Positions 1-8,677 of a stretch of 64,000 nucleotides of DNA are shown one piece after another. A program made the translations under genes and the position numbers. Under the pieces are notes generated by a model. That model worked only from the letters and a program-made list of their open reading frames with translations, was not told the DNA's origin and ran no database searches. Position 1 is the first letter of the stretch. Each line of letters begins with the position of its first letter. Origin of the DNA: Algivirga pacifica (GTDB lineage Bacteria > Bacteroidota > Bacteroidia > Cytophagales > Flammeovirgaceae); NCBI RefSeq assembly GCF_039543525.1, contig NZ_BAABJX010000016.1, positions 51,386 through 115,385 on the forward strand. The letters are read 5' to 3'.

Positions 1-1522
1 CGGTAGCTCCAACCTGCTGCTCGGTAATGTCCTCCAAGATCCATTCATGGGAGGTAATAGTACTGCCGGATGGTAAGTTATTGATAGAAGCTGTTAGTGT
101 AGCATCGAAAGGAGCACAGCCTAATGTGCCTCCAGTGATCTCTACCGAAAGGGGAGCGTAACGCAAGGATACTTCTTCCAAGATACAGATAGTCCCTTCT
201 TTTTCTTCTACTAGCTCAATTGTAGTATTGCCAGTAAAAGCCCCAAAGGATGGCGTCATGGTATTGGGAAACTGTAAATTGTCGTCGCCTTGTATTCTCC
301 AATAATAGTTTCCTAGTTGACTATCATCCTCTAGTTCAATGATAGGGGTATAGGGGCTGTCACAATAGGACGTGACGGCGTTGATAGTTACTTGTTGGGT
401 AGGAGTCACCTCAAAGGAATAGGTTTCCTGGCATAAAGCTACCTCTCCAATGGTAACCTGAATATTTTGTGTAATGGTTTGATTACTATTGTTAGTCAAG
501 GTGTGTTGTACGCCTTCAGGTAAAGTACTCTCCAGTAAAGTGCCGTCCTCAAACTCCCATTGTACAAGTAGTCCATCCATGGAAGAAGGGAAGTCGGGTG
601 TGAAAGATACTAGGCGATAAGGATCACAATAAGAGGTCTCTGGAAAGCTGATTGTGATATCTTCTTGAATGTTGGCAAAAGCTACGCTACTGCTACCGGA
701 TACCTGTCGACATCCATAAGAGTTGACCGTAACCGTTGCCAGGTATTCTTGCTGTGAATTGGCATAGGTATGGGAGACTTGTGGGACTTCTGTCGTGACA
801 GTATTGCCATCTCCAAAGTTCCATTCATAAACGACAGCAGATAAAGGGAAACCACTTTGTGTGGTAATATCAGCAGTAAAAGTGACTTCCTGGGTTATCG
901 AGCATCCTATGGAAATACTTGGGCTGAGTGTTACCTCAAAAGGTTCGACTACTGTGATGCCATTGCTTAGTAGAGCGCTAACTTCACAACCGTTGGCATT
1001 GATGGCAAGTAAGCGAATATCATAGCTTCCGGGGTTATTTAGGGTAACATCGATGGCATCACCTCTGATCAAAGTATTGTCTACAATATAAATAACATCT
1101 TCCAAGGTAGGGTCTGTATTGGAAATGCTGAAGGTCGTCCCTGCACATCCCCCTTCGGGTACAACCTCAATGCTAGGTGGAGTAGCATCAAAAACCTCTA
1201 CTGTTCCTTCCAAGGCAACGCTGTTTCCGTTATCATATTCCGCAATAGCCTTGACTGTGAATACTCCTATAGTATTGAACTGCTCAAATGGACGTACTTG
1301 GGAAGAGGTATTCCCATTTCCAAAGTTCCAGTTGACACTGATTAAACCATTTTCCTCCGATAATCGAAAAGCCACTGCGACACCACCACATCCCTTGATG
1401 TGAGTTTGGTTCAGGTGATAGTCTGTGCCATCTACCGTTGCAATTAAATGCTGGGCTTGCAGAGAGAAACTTGTTGTCAAGTAAATCAGCCAAATAAGAA
1501 GAGTAGTATAGTATAGTTTCAT
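1..1522 (-). CDS. PKD-repeat secreted surface protein (5' part; runs off the window)
   Basis: Reading the minus strand from the ATG at 1522 gives an open frame of about 507 codons to the window edge, so the C-terminus is missing. Residues 1-24 form a signal peptide ending LQAQ. The rest is beta-rich and contains PKD-type Ig repeats with the hallmark WNFGNGN (near W65) and WNFGDGN (near W234), and repeated Cys-containing strands. In Bacteroidota such proteins are usually very long, end in a type IX secretion sorting domain and act as cell-surface adhesins or gliding-related proteins; the sorting domain itself cannot be seen here. The upstream neighbour on the same strand is a PorP/SprF protein, the usual partner of this class, so joint expression and type IX export are likely. 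PKD fold: seen; export route: inferred. Confidence 0.8.
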   Translation of the reverse strand, partial: MKLYYTTLLIWLIYLTTSFSLQAQHLIATVDGTDYHLNQTHIKGCGGVAVAFRLSEENGLISVNWNFGNGNTSSQVRPFEQFNTIGVFTVKAIAEYDNGNSVALEGTVEVFDATPPSIEVVPEGGCAGTTFSISNTDPTLEDVIYIVDNTLIRGDAIDVTLNNPGSYDIRLLAINANGCEVSALLSNGITVVEPFEVTLSPSISIGCSITQEVTFTADITTQSGFPLSAVVYEWNFGDGNTVTTEVPQVSHTYANSQQEYLATVTVNSYGCRQVSGSSSVAFANIQEDITISFPETSYCDPYRLVSFTPDFPSSMDGLLVQWEFEDGTLLESTLPEGVQHTLTNNSNQTITQNIQVTIGEVALCQETYSFEVTPTQQVTINAVTSYCDSPYTPIIELEDDSQLGNYYWRIQGDDNLQFPNTMTPSFGAFTGNTTIELVEEKEGTICILEEVSLRYAPLSVEITGGTLGCAPFDATLTASINNLPSGSTITSHEWILEDITEQQVGAT

Positions 1523-1530
1523 ATTATCGC

Positions 1531-1600
1531 TTATTGCTTATTGTTTATCGCTTTGCTACAGTTAATGAAAAATTTTAAACGATAAGCGATAAACAATAAA
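1531..1600. repeat. Heptamer-type inverted repeat between porP/sprF-like gene and PKD gene
   Basis: Tandem CTTATTG-like 7-base words (CGCTTATTGCTTATTGTTTATCG) at about 1528-1551 face the complementary GCGATAAACAATAAACG at about 1583-1600. The arms can pair around a short AT-rich loop. This is one member of the heptamer inverted-array class found at many gene ends in the window. Confidence 0.6.
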
Positions 1601-1605
1601 CGGTA

Positions 1606-2667
1606 TTAAAGAAATGGTCTCGGACACTTGGTATTGACCTTAATCCTTTTAGGAGGTTTTTCCCGATAAGGTTTGGGCTCATTGAAGGTAATAGACAATG
1701 AGATCTCGTGAGAACTAGCTTTATCCAACGGTAGGTTAGAGAGTGCAATGTCATAGCTATAGCCTATTTGAAGATTCTTGTATCTATAACCAGTCAATAG
1801 TGCCAGGGCGTCTTGATTGAATACCAGGTCACTATTTTCCTTAATTGGCAATCCTCTATACCATAGTCCTAGCATAAAGCTATTGGCATATCCGTATACC
1901 CCCAGACTCAATTGATCTGAAGCTCCCTGGAATTTGTATTGAAGGGTGACCGTTAATGTCTTATTGTCCAAGGTAGGAAGGTATCCTCGCCGTTTGTTGT
2001 ATTCGAAAGGAATTACATAACCAGCTTGTAGGTCTACTTTAAGAGGTAGTGCAATTTGCTCCCCCAAAAAAGAGTAGCGAGGTGCATTAAGGTGCATGAA
2101 GGCGGCTCCTAACCACCATTGATCACTGTACAAGATACTACCAAAGGAAATGTCAGGTTGAAAAATCCGTTCCCTATTTAATGCTTCAGCCGTTCCGTTC
2201 ATATTACCCAAGTTATCAATCTGGTCTCCAAATACGAAGTTGGCGTAGTTGAGGGTACTTTGGATAACTCCCCCCTGAATACTGCTATTGATATAGATTT
2301 TTTTTGACACCTTTAGGAGGTAGGCCACCGAAAAGTGAACACTATTTTGGTAAATCGGTAGGTCTGCATTGGGACCAATCAAATCATTCTTTAAAAGTAA
2401 CCCCAAAGATATAGGTTTATCTCTGAATCGATGATCAAAAGAGGCCATATGTGTAACATAGTTAACAGGAAGCTGGTACCATTGATTACGATAATTGGCT
2501 GTGATTCGGGTGCCTTCGTCAATGCCCGTATATCCCGGATTGGCATATAAGGGAGCTGCATAATACTGCGTGAGCTGTATGTCTTGTGAACAGGCAGTAG
2601 AGAGCAGTCCATAAAAGAAGAAGGAGCAAAAGAATAGTATATATATATATTTGGGGTGGCTATTCAT
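1606..2667 (-). CDS. PorP/SprF family type IX secretion system membrane protein
   Basis: The 353-residue protein has an N-terminal hydrophobic export signal (about residues 8-27, with Cys at the end of LSTAC that could be a lipobox-like site) followed by the family opening QLTQYYAAPLYANPGYTG and NYRNQWY. The remainder alternates short beta strands and turns as in an outer-membrane beta barrel. PorP and SprF proteins sit in the outer membrane and are needed for secretion or surface attachment of particular type IX substrates; many genomes carry several paralogues, each beside a giant adhesin gene. Here it lies 83 bases upstream of the PKD protein on the same strand, matching that arrangement. 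Which substrate it serves is inferred from this adjacency. Confidence 0.88.
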   Translation of the reverse strand: MNSHPKYIYILFFCSFFFYGLLSTACSQDIQLTQYYAAPLYANPGYTGIDEGTRITANYRNQWYQLPVNYVTHMASFDHRFRDKPISLGLLLKNDLIGPNADLPIYQNSVHFSVAYLLKVSKKIYINSSIQGGVIQSTLNYANFVFGDQIDNLGNMNGTAEALNRERIFQPDISFGSILYSDQWWLGAAFMHLNAPRYSFLGEQIALPLKVDLQAGYVIPFEYNKRRGYLPTLDNKTLTVTLQYKFQGASDQLSLGVYGYANSFMLGLWYRGLPIKENSDLVFNQDALALLTGYRYKNLQIGYSYDIALSNLPLDKASSHEISLSITFNEPKPYREKPPKRIKVNTKCPRPFL

Positions 2668-2746
2668 ATGAATAAGCAGATGGTTGATTTTCCAGAAAAA
2701 AAAAGTTAATCAAAATCCCGAAAAAATAATGCCACAATGTAAGTTG

Positions 2747-2826
2747 CTGGCAATGAACAGTGGGCAGTGAACAGTGAGTAGTAGTGAATAAATAACTGAA
2801 AATTGAAAATTAATAATTGAAAATTA
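2747..2826. repeat. Degenerate heptamer arrays (CAGTGAA and ATTGAAA words)
   Basis: Two 7-base words follow one another: AACAGTG-type units at about 2754-2783, then AATTGAA-type units at about 2796-2826. The same pair of words in the same order occurs at 28327-28425, so the combination is a recurrent element and not a chance AT-rich stretch. It lies between the sufB terminator and the porP/sprF-like gene. Confidence 0.55.
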
Positions 2827-2861
2827 AAAAAAGCATTCCAGTAACAACTACCGGAATGCTT
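2826..2861 (-). terminator. Rho-independent terminator after sufB
   Basis: On the minus strand, AAGCATTCC (2861-2853) pairs with GGAATGCTT (2839-2831) and is followed directly by a run of T (A run 2826-2832 on the plus strand). It lies 33 bases past the sufB stop codon. Confidence 0.8.
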
Positions 2862-2893
2862 CTTCATGTATAAGTTATTGAATGTCCTGTGGC

Positions 2894-4345
2894 TTACCCA
2901 ACAGAACCCTCTAAGCTAAGTGCCAGAAGTTTTTGAGCTTCTACAGCAAACTCCATTGGTAACTTGTTCAATACTTCTTTACAATATCCATTGACGATCA
3001 AAGCAACTGCCTGCTCTGTGTCAATACCTCTTTGGTTACAGTAGAAGATCTGGTCCTCACCAATCTTGGAAGTCGTTGCTTCGTGTTCTACTTTAGCCGT
3101 TTTGTTGTCTACTTCAATATATGGGAAGGTATGTGCTCCACACTGATCGCCCATCAATAGGGAATCACACTGAGAGAAGTTACGAGAACCCTCAGCTTGC
3201 TTCAATACCTTAACCTGTCCACGGTAGCTGTTCTGAGAACGTCCAGCAGAAACCCCTTTAGAAACAATTCTTGACTTGGTATTCTTACCAATGTGAATCA
3301 TTTTCGTACCGGTATCCGCTTGCTGCATATTGTTGGTTACGGCTACAGAGTAGAACTCTCCAACAGAGTTATTTCCTTTAAGGATACAAGAAGGGTATTT
3401 CCAAGTTACGGATGAACCTGTTTCTACCTGTGTCCAAGAAAGCTTACTGTTGTCGCCATCACAAATACCCCTTTTGGTTACGAAGTTGTAAATACCACCT
3501 TTACCGTCCTCGTCTCCAGGATACCAGTTCTGTACCGTAGAATATTTTACTTCAGCATCTTTGTGTACGAAGATCTCTACAACCGCAGCGTGAAGTTGGT
3601 TCTCGTCACGTTGAGGAGCTGTACATCCTTCCAGGTAAGATACGTATGACTCATCTTCAGCAACGATCAACGTACGCTCAAACTGCCCTGTGTTAGCAGC
3701 GTTGATACGGAAGTAAGTTGAAAGCTCCATTGGACAACGAACGCCTTTTGGAATATAACAGAATGATCCGTCAGAGAATACTGCCGAGTTCAATGCTGAG
3801 AAGAAGTTATCATTCACAGGGACAACTGAACCTAAGTATTGTTTTACCAACTCTGGGTGCTCTTGTACTGCCTCACTGAAAGAACAGAATACAATGCCCA
3901 ACTCAGAAAGTGTCTCTTTAAAGGTAGTGGCTACCGATACAGAGTCAAATACCGCATCAACGGCAATACCCGTCAATCGCTTTTGTTCTGTTAAGGAGAT
4001 ACCTAACTTCTCAAATGTTTTCAGCAACTCAGGATCCACTTCGTCCAATGACTTAGGAGCAACCTTTTGCTTTGGCGCAGAATAATAAATAAGATCTTGG
4101 TAGTCGATTTGCTCAAATACCACGTTTGCCCACTCTGGACAAGTCATCTTTTTCCACTGCTCAAAGGCTTTCAATCTCCACTCCAATAACCATTCTGGCT
4201 CGTTTTTCTTGGCAGAGATAAAGCGAACAATATCTTCATTTAGTCCTTTGGGTGCGGACTCCATTTCAATATCAGTCGTCCAACCATGCTCATATTCTTT
4301 GGAGGTGAATTCCTCTAGGATTTGTGTATCTTTTTCTGCACTCAT
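2894..4345 (-). CDS. sufB: Fe-S cluster assembly scaffold SufB
   Basis: The 483-residue protein is the usual length for SufB and shows its conserved blocks: VPVNDNFFSALNSAVFSDGSF, PMELSTYFRINA, SYLEGCTAPQRDENQLHAAVVE, GPF-region CDSLLMGDQCGAHT, and CNQRGI near the C-terminus containing the Cys implicated in sulfur transfer. SufB forms the SufBCD scaffold in the cytoplasm, where it receives sulfur from SufSE and builds clusters with the ATPase SufC. Usually sufB is followed by sufC and sufD; here a strong terminator and a PorP/SprF-like gene follow instead, so the partner genes are elsewhere. The start ATG at 4345 gives a normal N-terminus. Identity is secure. Confidence 0.95.
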   Translation of the reverse strand: MSAEKDTQILEEFTSKEYEHGWTTDIEMESAPKGLNEDIVRFISAKKNEPEWLLEWRLKAFEQWKKMTCPEWANVVFEQIDYQDLIYYSAPKQKVAPKSLDEVDPELLKTFEKLGISLTEQKRLTGIAVDAVFDSVSVATTFKETLSELGIVFCSFSEAVQEHPELVKQYLGSVVPVNDNFFSALNSAVFSDGSFCYIPKGVRCPMELSTYFRINAANTGQFERTLIVAEDESYVSYLEGCTAPQRDENQLHAAVVEIFVHKDAEVKYSTVQNWYPGDEDGKGGIYNFVTKRGICDGDNSKLSWTQVETGSSVTWKYPSCILKGNNSVGEFYSVAVTNNMQQADTGTKMIHIGKNTKSRIVSKGVSAGRSQNSYRGQVKVLKQAEGSRNFSQCDSLLMGDQCGAHTFPYIEVDNKTAKVEHEATTSKIGEDQIFYCNQRGIDTEQAVALIVNGYCKEVLNKLPMEFAVEAQKLLALSLEGSVG

Positions 4346-4832
4346 TATATATAAACAGTTTATTACAGGTCTCGCAAATTAAAGGTTATTTAGTATAAAT
4401 CTAAATAAAATACCCTCAATGCAAAACTATAACAAATTTCGGTGATAAATGTTTATCTCCCTTCTTTTTTTTTCACAAAACTAAGAATTATTTAGGAGAA
4501 TGGGGGAGCTTCCTGAAAATTAAGTGAGCATAATGAGGTTTATTGACAGCATGAGTTTGAGTATCAGCAGTTATTTTATTGCTCACTTTTGTTAAAATAT
4601 TAACATAAAATCGATTATTCATTAAAAAATTAACAAAATCCTTGTAAATGAACTTTTCATCCCAGTATATTTACATCCATAAACACATACTAACCCTACA
4701 GTAATAAGAAGCAGTAATTATTCATTTTGGAAAAGGAGAGGTTGATAGACCTCTTCTTCTTTTACTTCTTCAGTAGGGTACATCAAGAGACTTACATATA
4801 TACACATACTAACTATCCTTACAGAATAGGAC
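4346..4832. promoter_or_regulatory. Divergent promoter region, sufB / arginase
   Basis: No gene is visible in these 487 AT-rich bases. For sufB a TTAATTTG box at 4382-4375 (minus) resembles the Bacteroidota -7 box TAnnTTTG, about 30 bases before the ATG. For the arginase a TATATTTA box lies at 4666-4673 with CTTG at 4641-4644 in a -33-like position, giving a leader of about 155 bases. Both assignments are by eye and tentative. Confidence 0.4.
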
Positions 4833-5819
4833 ATGAAAATGAGGCAAAATATTAAACTAGTAACCGTAAAGTCAGAAATTGCGGCAGGAACCAGAGGTGC
4901 AGGATTGGGCGTAGATGCAATGATCGTGGCATCATTAACCAAGCAATCATCATTTTTTGCAGAGCACAGTATTGTTGGTGTAGAAGATGTGAACAATGTA
5001 TTGTTGAAAGAAAACCGTTTTCCTTATGCCAAATATGCGGATGGCGTCAAGATTGTATTGGACAGAGTAGCGGCGACGACAGCATCTGTGATGGATGAGG
5101 GAAGTTTTCCTGTAGTATTGGCAGGGGATCACTCTACTGCTGCTGGAACGATCTCTGGTATTAAGAAAGCCAATCCAGAAAAGCGATTAGGTGTGGTGTG
5201 GATTGATGCGCACGGAGATCTTCACTCTCCTTACACGACGCCTTCTGGGAATATGCACGGTATGCCCTTGGCTATGGTATCGGGGTCTGACAACATCGCT
5301 CAGCAGGTTAATACGTTGGATGAGGAGACGATTGCCCAATGGGAAGCCATTAAGAATACAGGAATCAGAGGAGCTAAGATTACTCCAGAGGATATCGTAT
5401 TTGTAGCGGTAAGAGATACAGAGGGGCCGGAAGAGGTGTTTATGAAAGAGCATGGTATTAAGAATTTCTCTGTAGAAGAAGTAAGGAAAGAAGGTGTTAA
5501 AACCATTGCAGCCCGAGTATTGGAGCGTTTGCAAGATTGTGACATTATTTACGTGTCTTTCGATGTCGATAGTATGGATTCTAGCATTTCTATGGGGACA
5601 GGAACTCCCGTAGCGAATGGCTTGACGGTTGAAGAAGCGAAAGACTTGAATGCATTGTTGGTGCAGAGTCCTAAGGTTTGTGCCTGGGAAATTGTAGAGG
5701 TCAATCCTACGTTGGACAAAGGAAATACCATGGCAGAAAATGCTTTTGATATCTTGTCCAATACCGTTGAGGTGTTGAAGAATAGCAAAGAGTTAGCGCC
5801 ACCTTTGATGATGGCTTAA
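4833..5819 (+). CDS. rocF: Arginase
   Basis: The 328-residue protein belongs to the ureohydrolase family and carries its manganese ligands: GDHS (H100), DAHGDLH (D125, H127, D129) and SFDVDSMD (D244, D246). The DAHGDLHSP...SGNMHGMPLA block and EVNP near the C-terminus favour arginase over agmatinase or formimidoylglutamase. It hydrolyses L-arginine to ornithine and urea in the cytoplasm. An alternative start two codons in (ATG AAA ATG) exists; the first ATG is used here. It is a single-gene unit, divergent from sufB and followed by a long heptamer inverted array, with no urease or proline-pathway gene beside it. Confidence 0.88.
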   Translation: MKMRQNIKLVTVKSEIAAGTRGAGLGVDAMIVASLTKQSSFFAEHSIVGVEDVNNVLLKENRFPYAKYADGVKIVLDRVAATTASVMDEGSFPVVLAGDHSTAAGTISGIKKANPEKRLGVVWIDAHGDLHSPYTTPSGNMHGMPLAMVSGSDNIAQQVNTLDEETIAQWEAIKNTGIRGAKITPEDIVFVAVRDTEGPEEVFMKEHGIKNFSVEEVRKEGVKTIAARVLERLQDCDIIYVSFDVDSMDSSISMGTGTPVANGLTVEEAKDLNALLVQSPKVCAWEIVEVNPTLDKGNTMAENAFDILSNTVEVLKNSKELAPPLMMA

Positions 5820-5835
5820 AAGGAGAAAGGGGATA

Positions 5836-5962
5836 GAGGTAAAAGGTAAAAAGTAAAAGGTAAAAAGTAAGAGGTAAAAGGTATGAGGTTATAAGTGAGT
5901 ATCGTAAATTACCTATTACCTATTACCTATTACCTATTACCTATTACCTCTATTACCTTTCT
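5836..5962. repeat. Heptamer inverted array, GGTAAAA / TTACCTA words
   Basis: Units of GGTAAAA with variants occupy 5836-5883, then after a short spacer CTATTAC units occupy 5908-5962 and are the near reverse complement. The structure starts about 16 bases after the arginase stop. The rest of the gap to 6255 contains no gene that I can support. Confidence 0.75.
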
Positions 5963-6255
5963 CCACTTATATTGTTTCTAATCTCTGTCAGAAATTCTGG
6001 CAGGGATTTTTTTATGGTATTATCCCAATAAGTTCATGGTAACCTGAGAAGGTTGTATTGACTTCATATAATAACATTTGCAAATTTGTATCCTACCCGA
6101 ATTCCTTCGTGACGGTAAGTAGTACTGATTTTGGGTAGTTGAACTTTTTAAAATGGGCAAGCCCTATGATTACTCCCCTTTGATAGAAACCTAAAAATTG
6201 AATGGATGGAATATATGGGGAGTTCCAATAAATAACACAATAAAAACTATCAGCT

Positions 6256-6921
6256 ATGAAAAAAAATATGTTGACATCTCAGCTAGTGCTAGAGGAGGGA
6301 GAGCTGCTTAGGCGACAGGAAGAGCGGTGGAACAGCTGGACACACGGTATTGCAGCCATATTAAGTGTCTGGGGCTTGTGGATGATGCTGGACAAGGTAG
6401 ATACGAATAATCAGACTGCCTTAATTAGTGTTTGCTTGTATGGAGGAAGTATGATCTTTGTCTTTACCGCTTCTACATTACTGCACCTTTACCATAATCA
6501 TCGTTGGACAGGGATATTTGAGACGCTAGACCATTCCGGAATCTATTTGCTGATTGCAGGGACCTATACACCATTTATGGTGCTCACTCTGGGCAAGGAG
6601 GGAGGTTGGACAATATGCTACCTGATATGGGGTGGGGCTATTTTGGGAGTATTGCATCAGGCTACGTCTAAGAAATCTTTTAAGTGGCTTTCACTAACCG
6701 TTTACTTATTAATGGGATGGGTCTGGCTACTCAAGGCTGATGACCTGACAATGTTCTTGCGTGATGGTATGCTGATTCTGTTTATAGGTTTTGTCTTGTA
6801 CATGGTAGGCGTATTGTTTTACATCTGGAATAAATTGCCTTATAACCATGCTTTTTGGCATATATTTGTGATGGCAGGAACCTTTTCTATCTATTTAGCT
6901 ATTTACAATTATGTATTGTAG
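6256..6921 (+). CDS. trhA: Haemolysin III / TrhA (PAQR-like) membrane protein
   Basis: A 221-residue protein with seven hydrophobic helices after a short cytoplasmic N-terminus (EERWNSWTHG). It shows the family's metal-site motifs: STLLHLYHNH in TM2-3, DHSGIYLLIAGTYTPF, and the C-terminal HAFWHIFVMAG. This is the bacterial branch of the progestin/adiponectin receptor-like superfamily; members are proposed to influence membrane fluidity or act as zinc-dependent hydrolases, but the reaction is not firmly known. It stands alone and ends at a good terminator at 6957-6985. Confidence 0.9.
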   Translation: MKKNMLTSQLVLEEGELLRRQEERWNSWTHGIAAILSVWGLWMMLDKVDTNNQTALISVCLYGGSMIFVFTASTLLHLYHNHRWTGIFETLDHSGIYLLIAGTYTPFMVLTLGKEGGWTICYLIWGGAILGVLHQATSKKSFKWLSLTVYLLMGWVWLLKADDLTMFLRDGMLILFIGFVLYMVGVLFYIWNKLPYNHAFWHIFVMAGTFSIYLAIYNYVL

Positions 6922-6956
6922 AGAAAGAGGTAGTGTAGAATATTGATTATATTGCG

Positions 6957-6985
6957 GCACCTTGACTTTACAAGGTGCTTTTTTT
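6957..6985 (+). terminator. Rho-independent terminator after trhA-like gene
   Basis: GCACCTTG (6957-6964) pairs perfectly with CAAGGTGC (6971-6978) over a 6-base loop and is followed by seven T (6979-6985). Confidence 0.88.
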
Positions 6986-7075
6986 GTATAAGTCAAATTA
7001 AGAAAATCAGGTTGAAGGTAGTGACAGGGACTTACATCAAGTATCCTTTAACCAAAAACAACGAACGAACAAACT

Positions 7076-8341
7076 ATGATGAATACACTTCTATTGGAGG
7101 CAACCCCTCCATTAATTACGAATGATGCAGTCGTTTTCGGTTTACTAATGCTTTCTTTGGGTTTTGTCTTCTGGACATCCAACAGTGGCAGTTCATTCTG
7201 GAAAACCTTCTATAAGTTTATTCCTGCCTTATTGATGTGTTATTTAATCCCATCTTTGTTAAACTCTTTTGGGGTGATCTCTAAGGATTATTCCAATCTG
7301 TATTCCATGGCCAAGAATTACTTGCTGCCAGCCAGTTTAGTATTGATGACCTTGAGTGTAGACATGAAGGGAATTGTCCGCTTAGGTTCCAAGAGTATTA
7401 TCATGTTCCTTACGGCAACCGTAGGGATTGTGATTGGTGGACCGATTGCCATTATGTTGGTATCTATGGTGTCACCGGAGACCGTTGGTGGTGCAGGCCC
7501 TACAGAGGTATGGAGAGGGTTAGCGACGTTAGCGGGAAGTTGGATTGGTGGTGGAGCCAATCAGGCGGCGATGTTGGAGATCTATGGGTATGATCAGGAC
7601 CTTTACTCAGGAATGGTGGCCGTAGATATTATTGTAGCCAATATATGGATGGCCTTTATCTTATTGGGTGTAGGTAAATCTGATAAAATTGACAAATGGC
7701 TGAATGCAGATGCTTCTGCTATTGAGCGTTTGAAAAATAAGGTAGAAGATTACCAAGCCAGTATTGCCAAAATCCCAACCTTACCCGATATGATGAAGAT
7801 CGGAGGGGTTGCCTTTGGTGCTGTAGGGCTTTCTCACTTTGTAGCCGATATGGTTGGTGATTTCGCAAGCAACAGTGCTGCGCTAAAAGGATCCGTATTA
7901 AGCAGTGGCTTCTTCTGGGTAGTAGTCGTGTCGACCACGGTAGGTTTGGTATTGTCATTCACCAAAGCCAGAAGTCTGGAAGGAGCAGGAGCTTCGAAGA
8001 TTGGTGGGCTATTTATCTACATCCTGGTAGCAACCATCGGGATGAAAATGGACATCACCAAGACCTTGGAGAATCCGGGACTGCTAGCGATCGGTTTGAT
8101 CTGGATGGCTGTACACGTAGCATTATTGCTGATTGTAGCCAAATTGATCCGTGCCCCATTCTTCTTCCTGGCAGTAGGAAGTAAAGCCAATGTGGGAGGA
8201 GCAGCTTCTGCGCCTATCGTTGCTTCAGCTTTTCATCCATCACTGGCACCCGTAGGGGTATTGCTAGCCGTTATGGGTTATGCTTTAGGTACCTATGGAG
8301 CGATTATCTGTGCGCAGTTGATGCAATTGGTGTCCCATTAA
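7076..8341 (+). CDS. DUF819 family integral membrane protein
   Basis: The 421-residue protein is almost entirely hydrophobic, with about ten to twelve membrane segments and glycine-rich motifs (GSWIGGGANQAAM and VGSKANVGGAASAP) typical of DUF819 (YjcL-like) proteins, which resemble secondary transporters of the inner membrane. The repeated Gly-rich motif in each half suggests an inverted internal repeat as in ion-coupled carriers. The substrate is unknown. Two consecutive ATG codons begin the frame; the first is reported. The gene stands alone between the trhA terminator and a long inverted repeat. Confidence 0.85.
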   Translation: MMNTLLLEATPPLITNDAVVFGLLMLSLGFVFWTSNSGSSFWKTFYKFIPALLMCYLIPSLLNSFGVISKDYSNLYSMAKNYLLPASLVLMTLSVDMKGIVRLGSKSIIMFLTATVGIVIGGPIAIMLVSMVSPETVGGAGPTEVWRGLATLAGSWIGGGANQAAMLEIYGYDQDLYSGMVAVDIIVANIWMAFILLGVGKSDKIDKWLNADASAIERLKNKVEDYQASIAKIPTLPDMMKIGGVAFGAVGLSHFVADMVGDFASNSAALKGSVLSSGFFWVVVVSTTVGLVLSFTKARSLEGAGASKIGGLFIYILVATIGMKMDITKTLENPGLLAIGLIWMAVHVALLLIVAKLIRAPFFFLAVGSKANVGGAASAPIVASAFHPSLAPVGVLLAVMGYALGTYGAIICAQLMQLVSH

Positions 8342-8364
8342 GTGCGATGTCCATACCGCTACAC

Positions 8365-8404
8365 AGCGTTTATTGAGCTTCGCTCCTTGATGATGTTTAG
8401 TTGA
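8365..8404. repeat. Degenerate copy of the TTCATGATGTTTAGTTG repeat family
   Basis: The stretch TTGAGCTTCGCTCCTTGATGATGTTTAGTTG matches the better copies at 10981, 12787 and 63861 with a few changes (CCTTG for CGTTC). It begins about 24 bases after the DUF819 stop. Confidence 0.55.
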
Positions 8405-8415
8405 AAACGTTGTAA

Positions 8416-8559
8416 ACATTATTAAAAGCGATCTTCTTCTTTCCAAAAGTTTAAGAACGTGTTTGGAATCCATATTTTGAGGAGTTTTATACCAAAAGAT
8501 GTGATTCCAAACACGTTCTTAAACTTTTAGAGGGAAGGAGGTCGCTTTTTTAGTAATGT
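8416..8559. terminator. Very long terminator-like inverted repeat
   Basis: The left arm (about 8416-8470, containing AAAAGCGA and AAGAACGTGTTTGGAATC) pairs imperfectly with the right arm (about 8502-8559, GATTCCAAACACGTTCTT then GTCGCTTTTTT). The 18-base inner part is perfect and the right arm ends in a T run, so on the plus strand it would behave as a long-stem terminator. Similar TGTTTGGAAT arms occur at 54749-54911. Confidence 0.65.
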
Positions 8560-8677
8560 CTCAGGTGTAAGACGGATATTCCAAGCAGGCTCTAAGTAAA
8601 AAAACTTGAGGGGAGGGGAAAGGGGCAATCAATAAGTAGCTATATTCGTTACTTGATTAATAACTTCAAAAACAATC

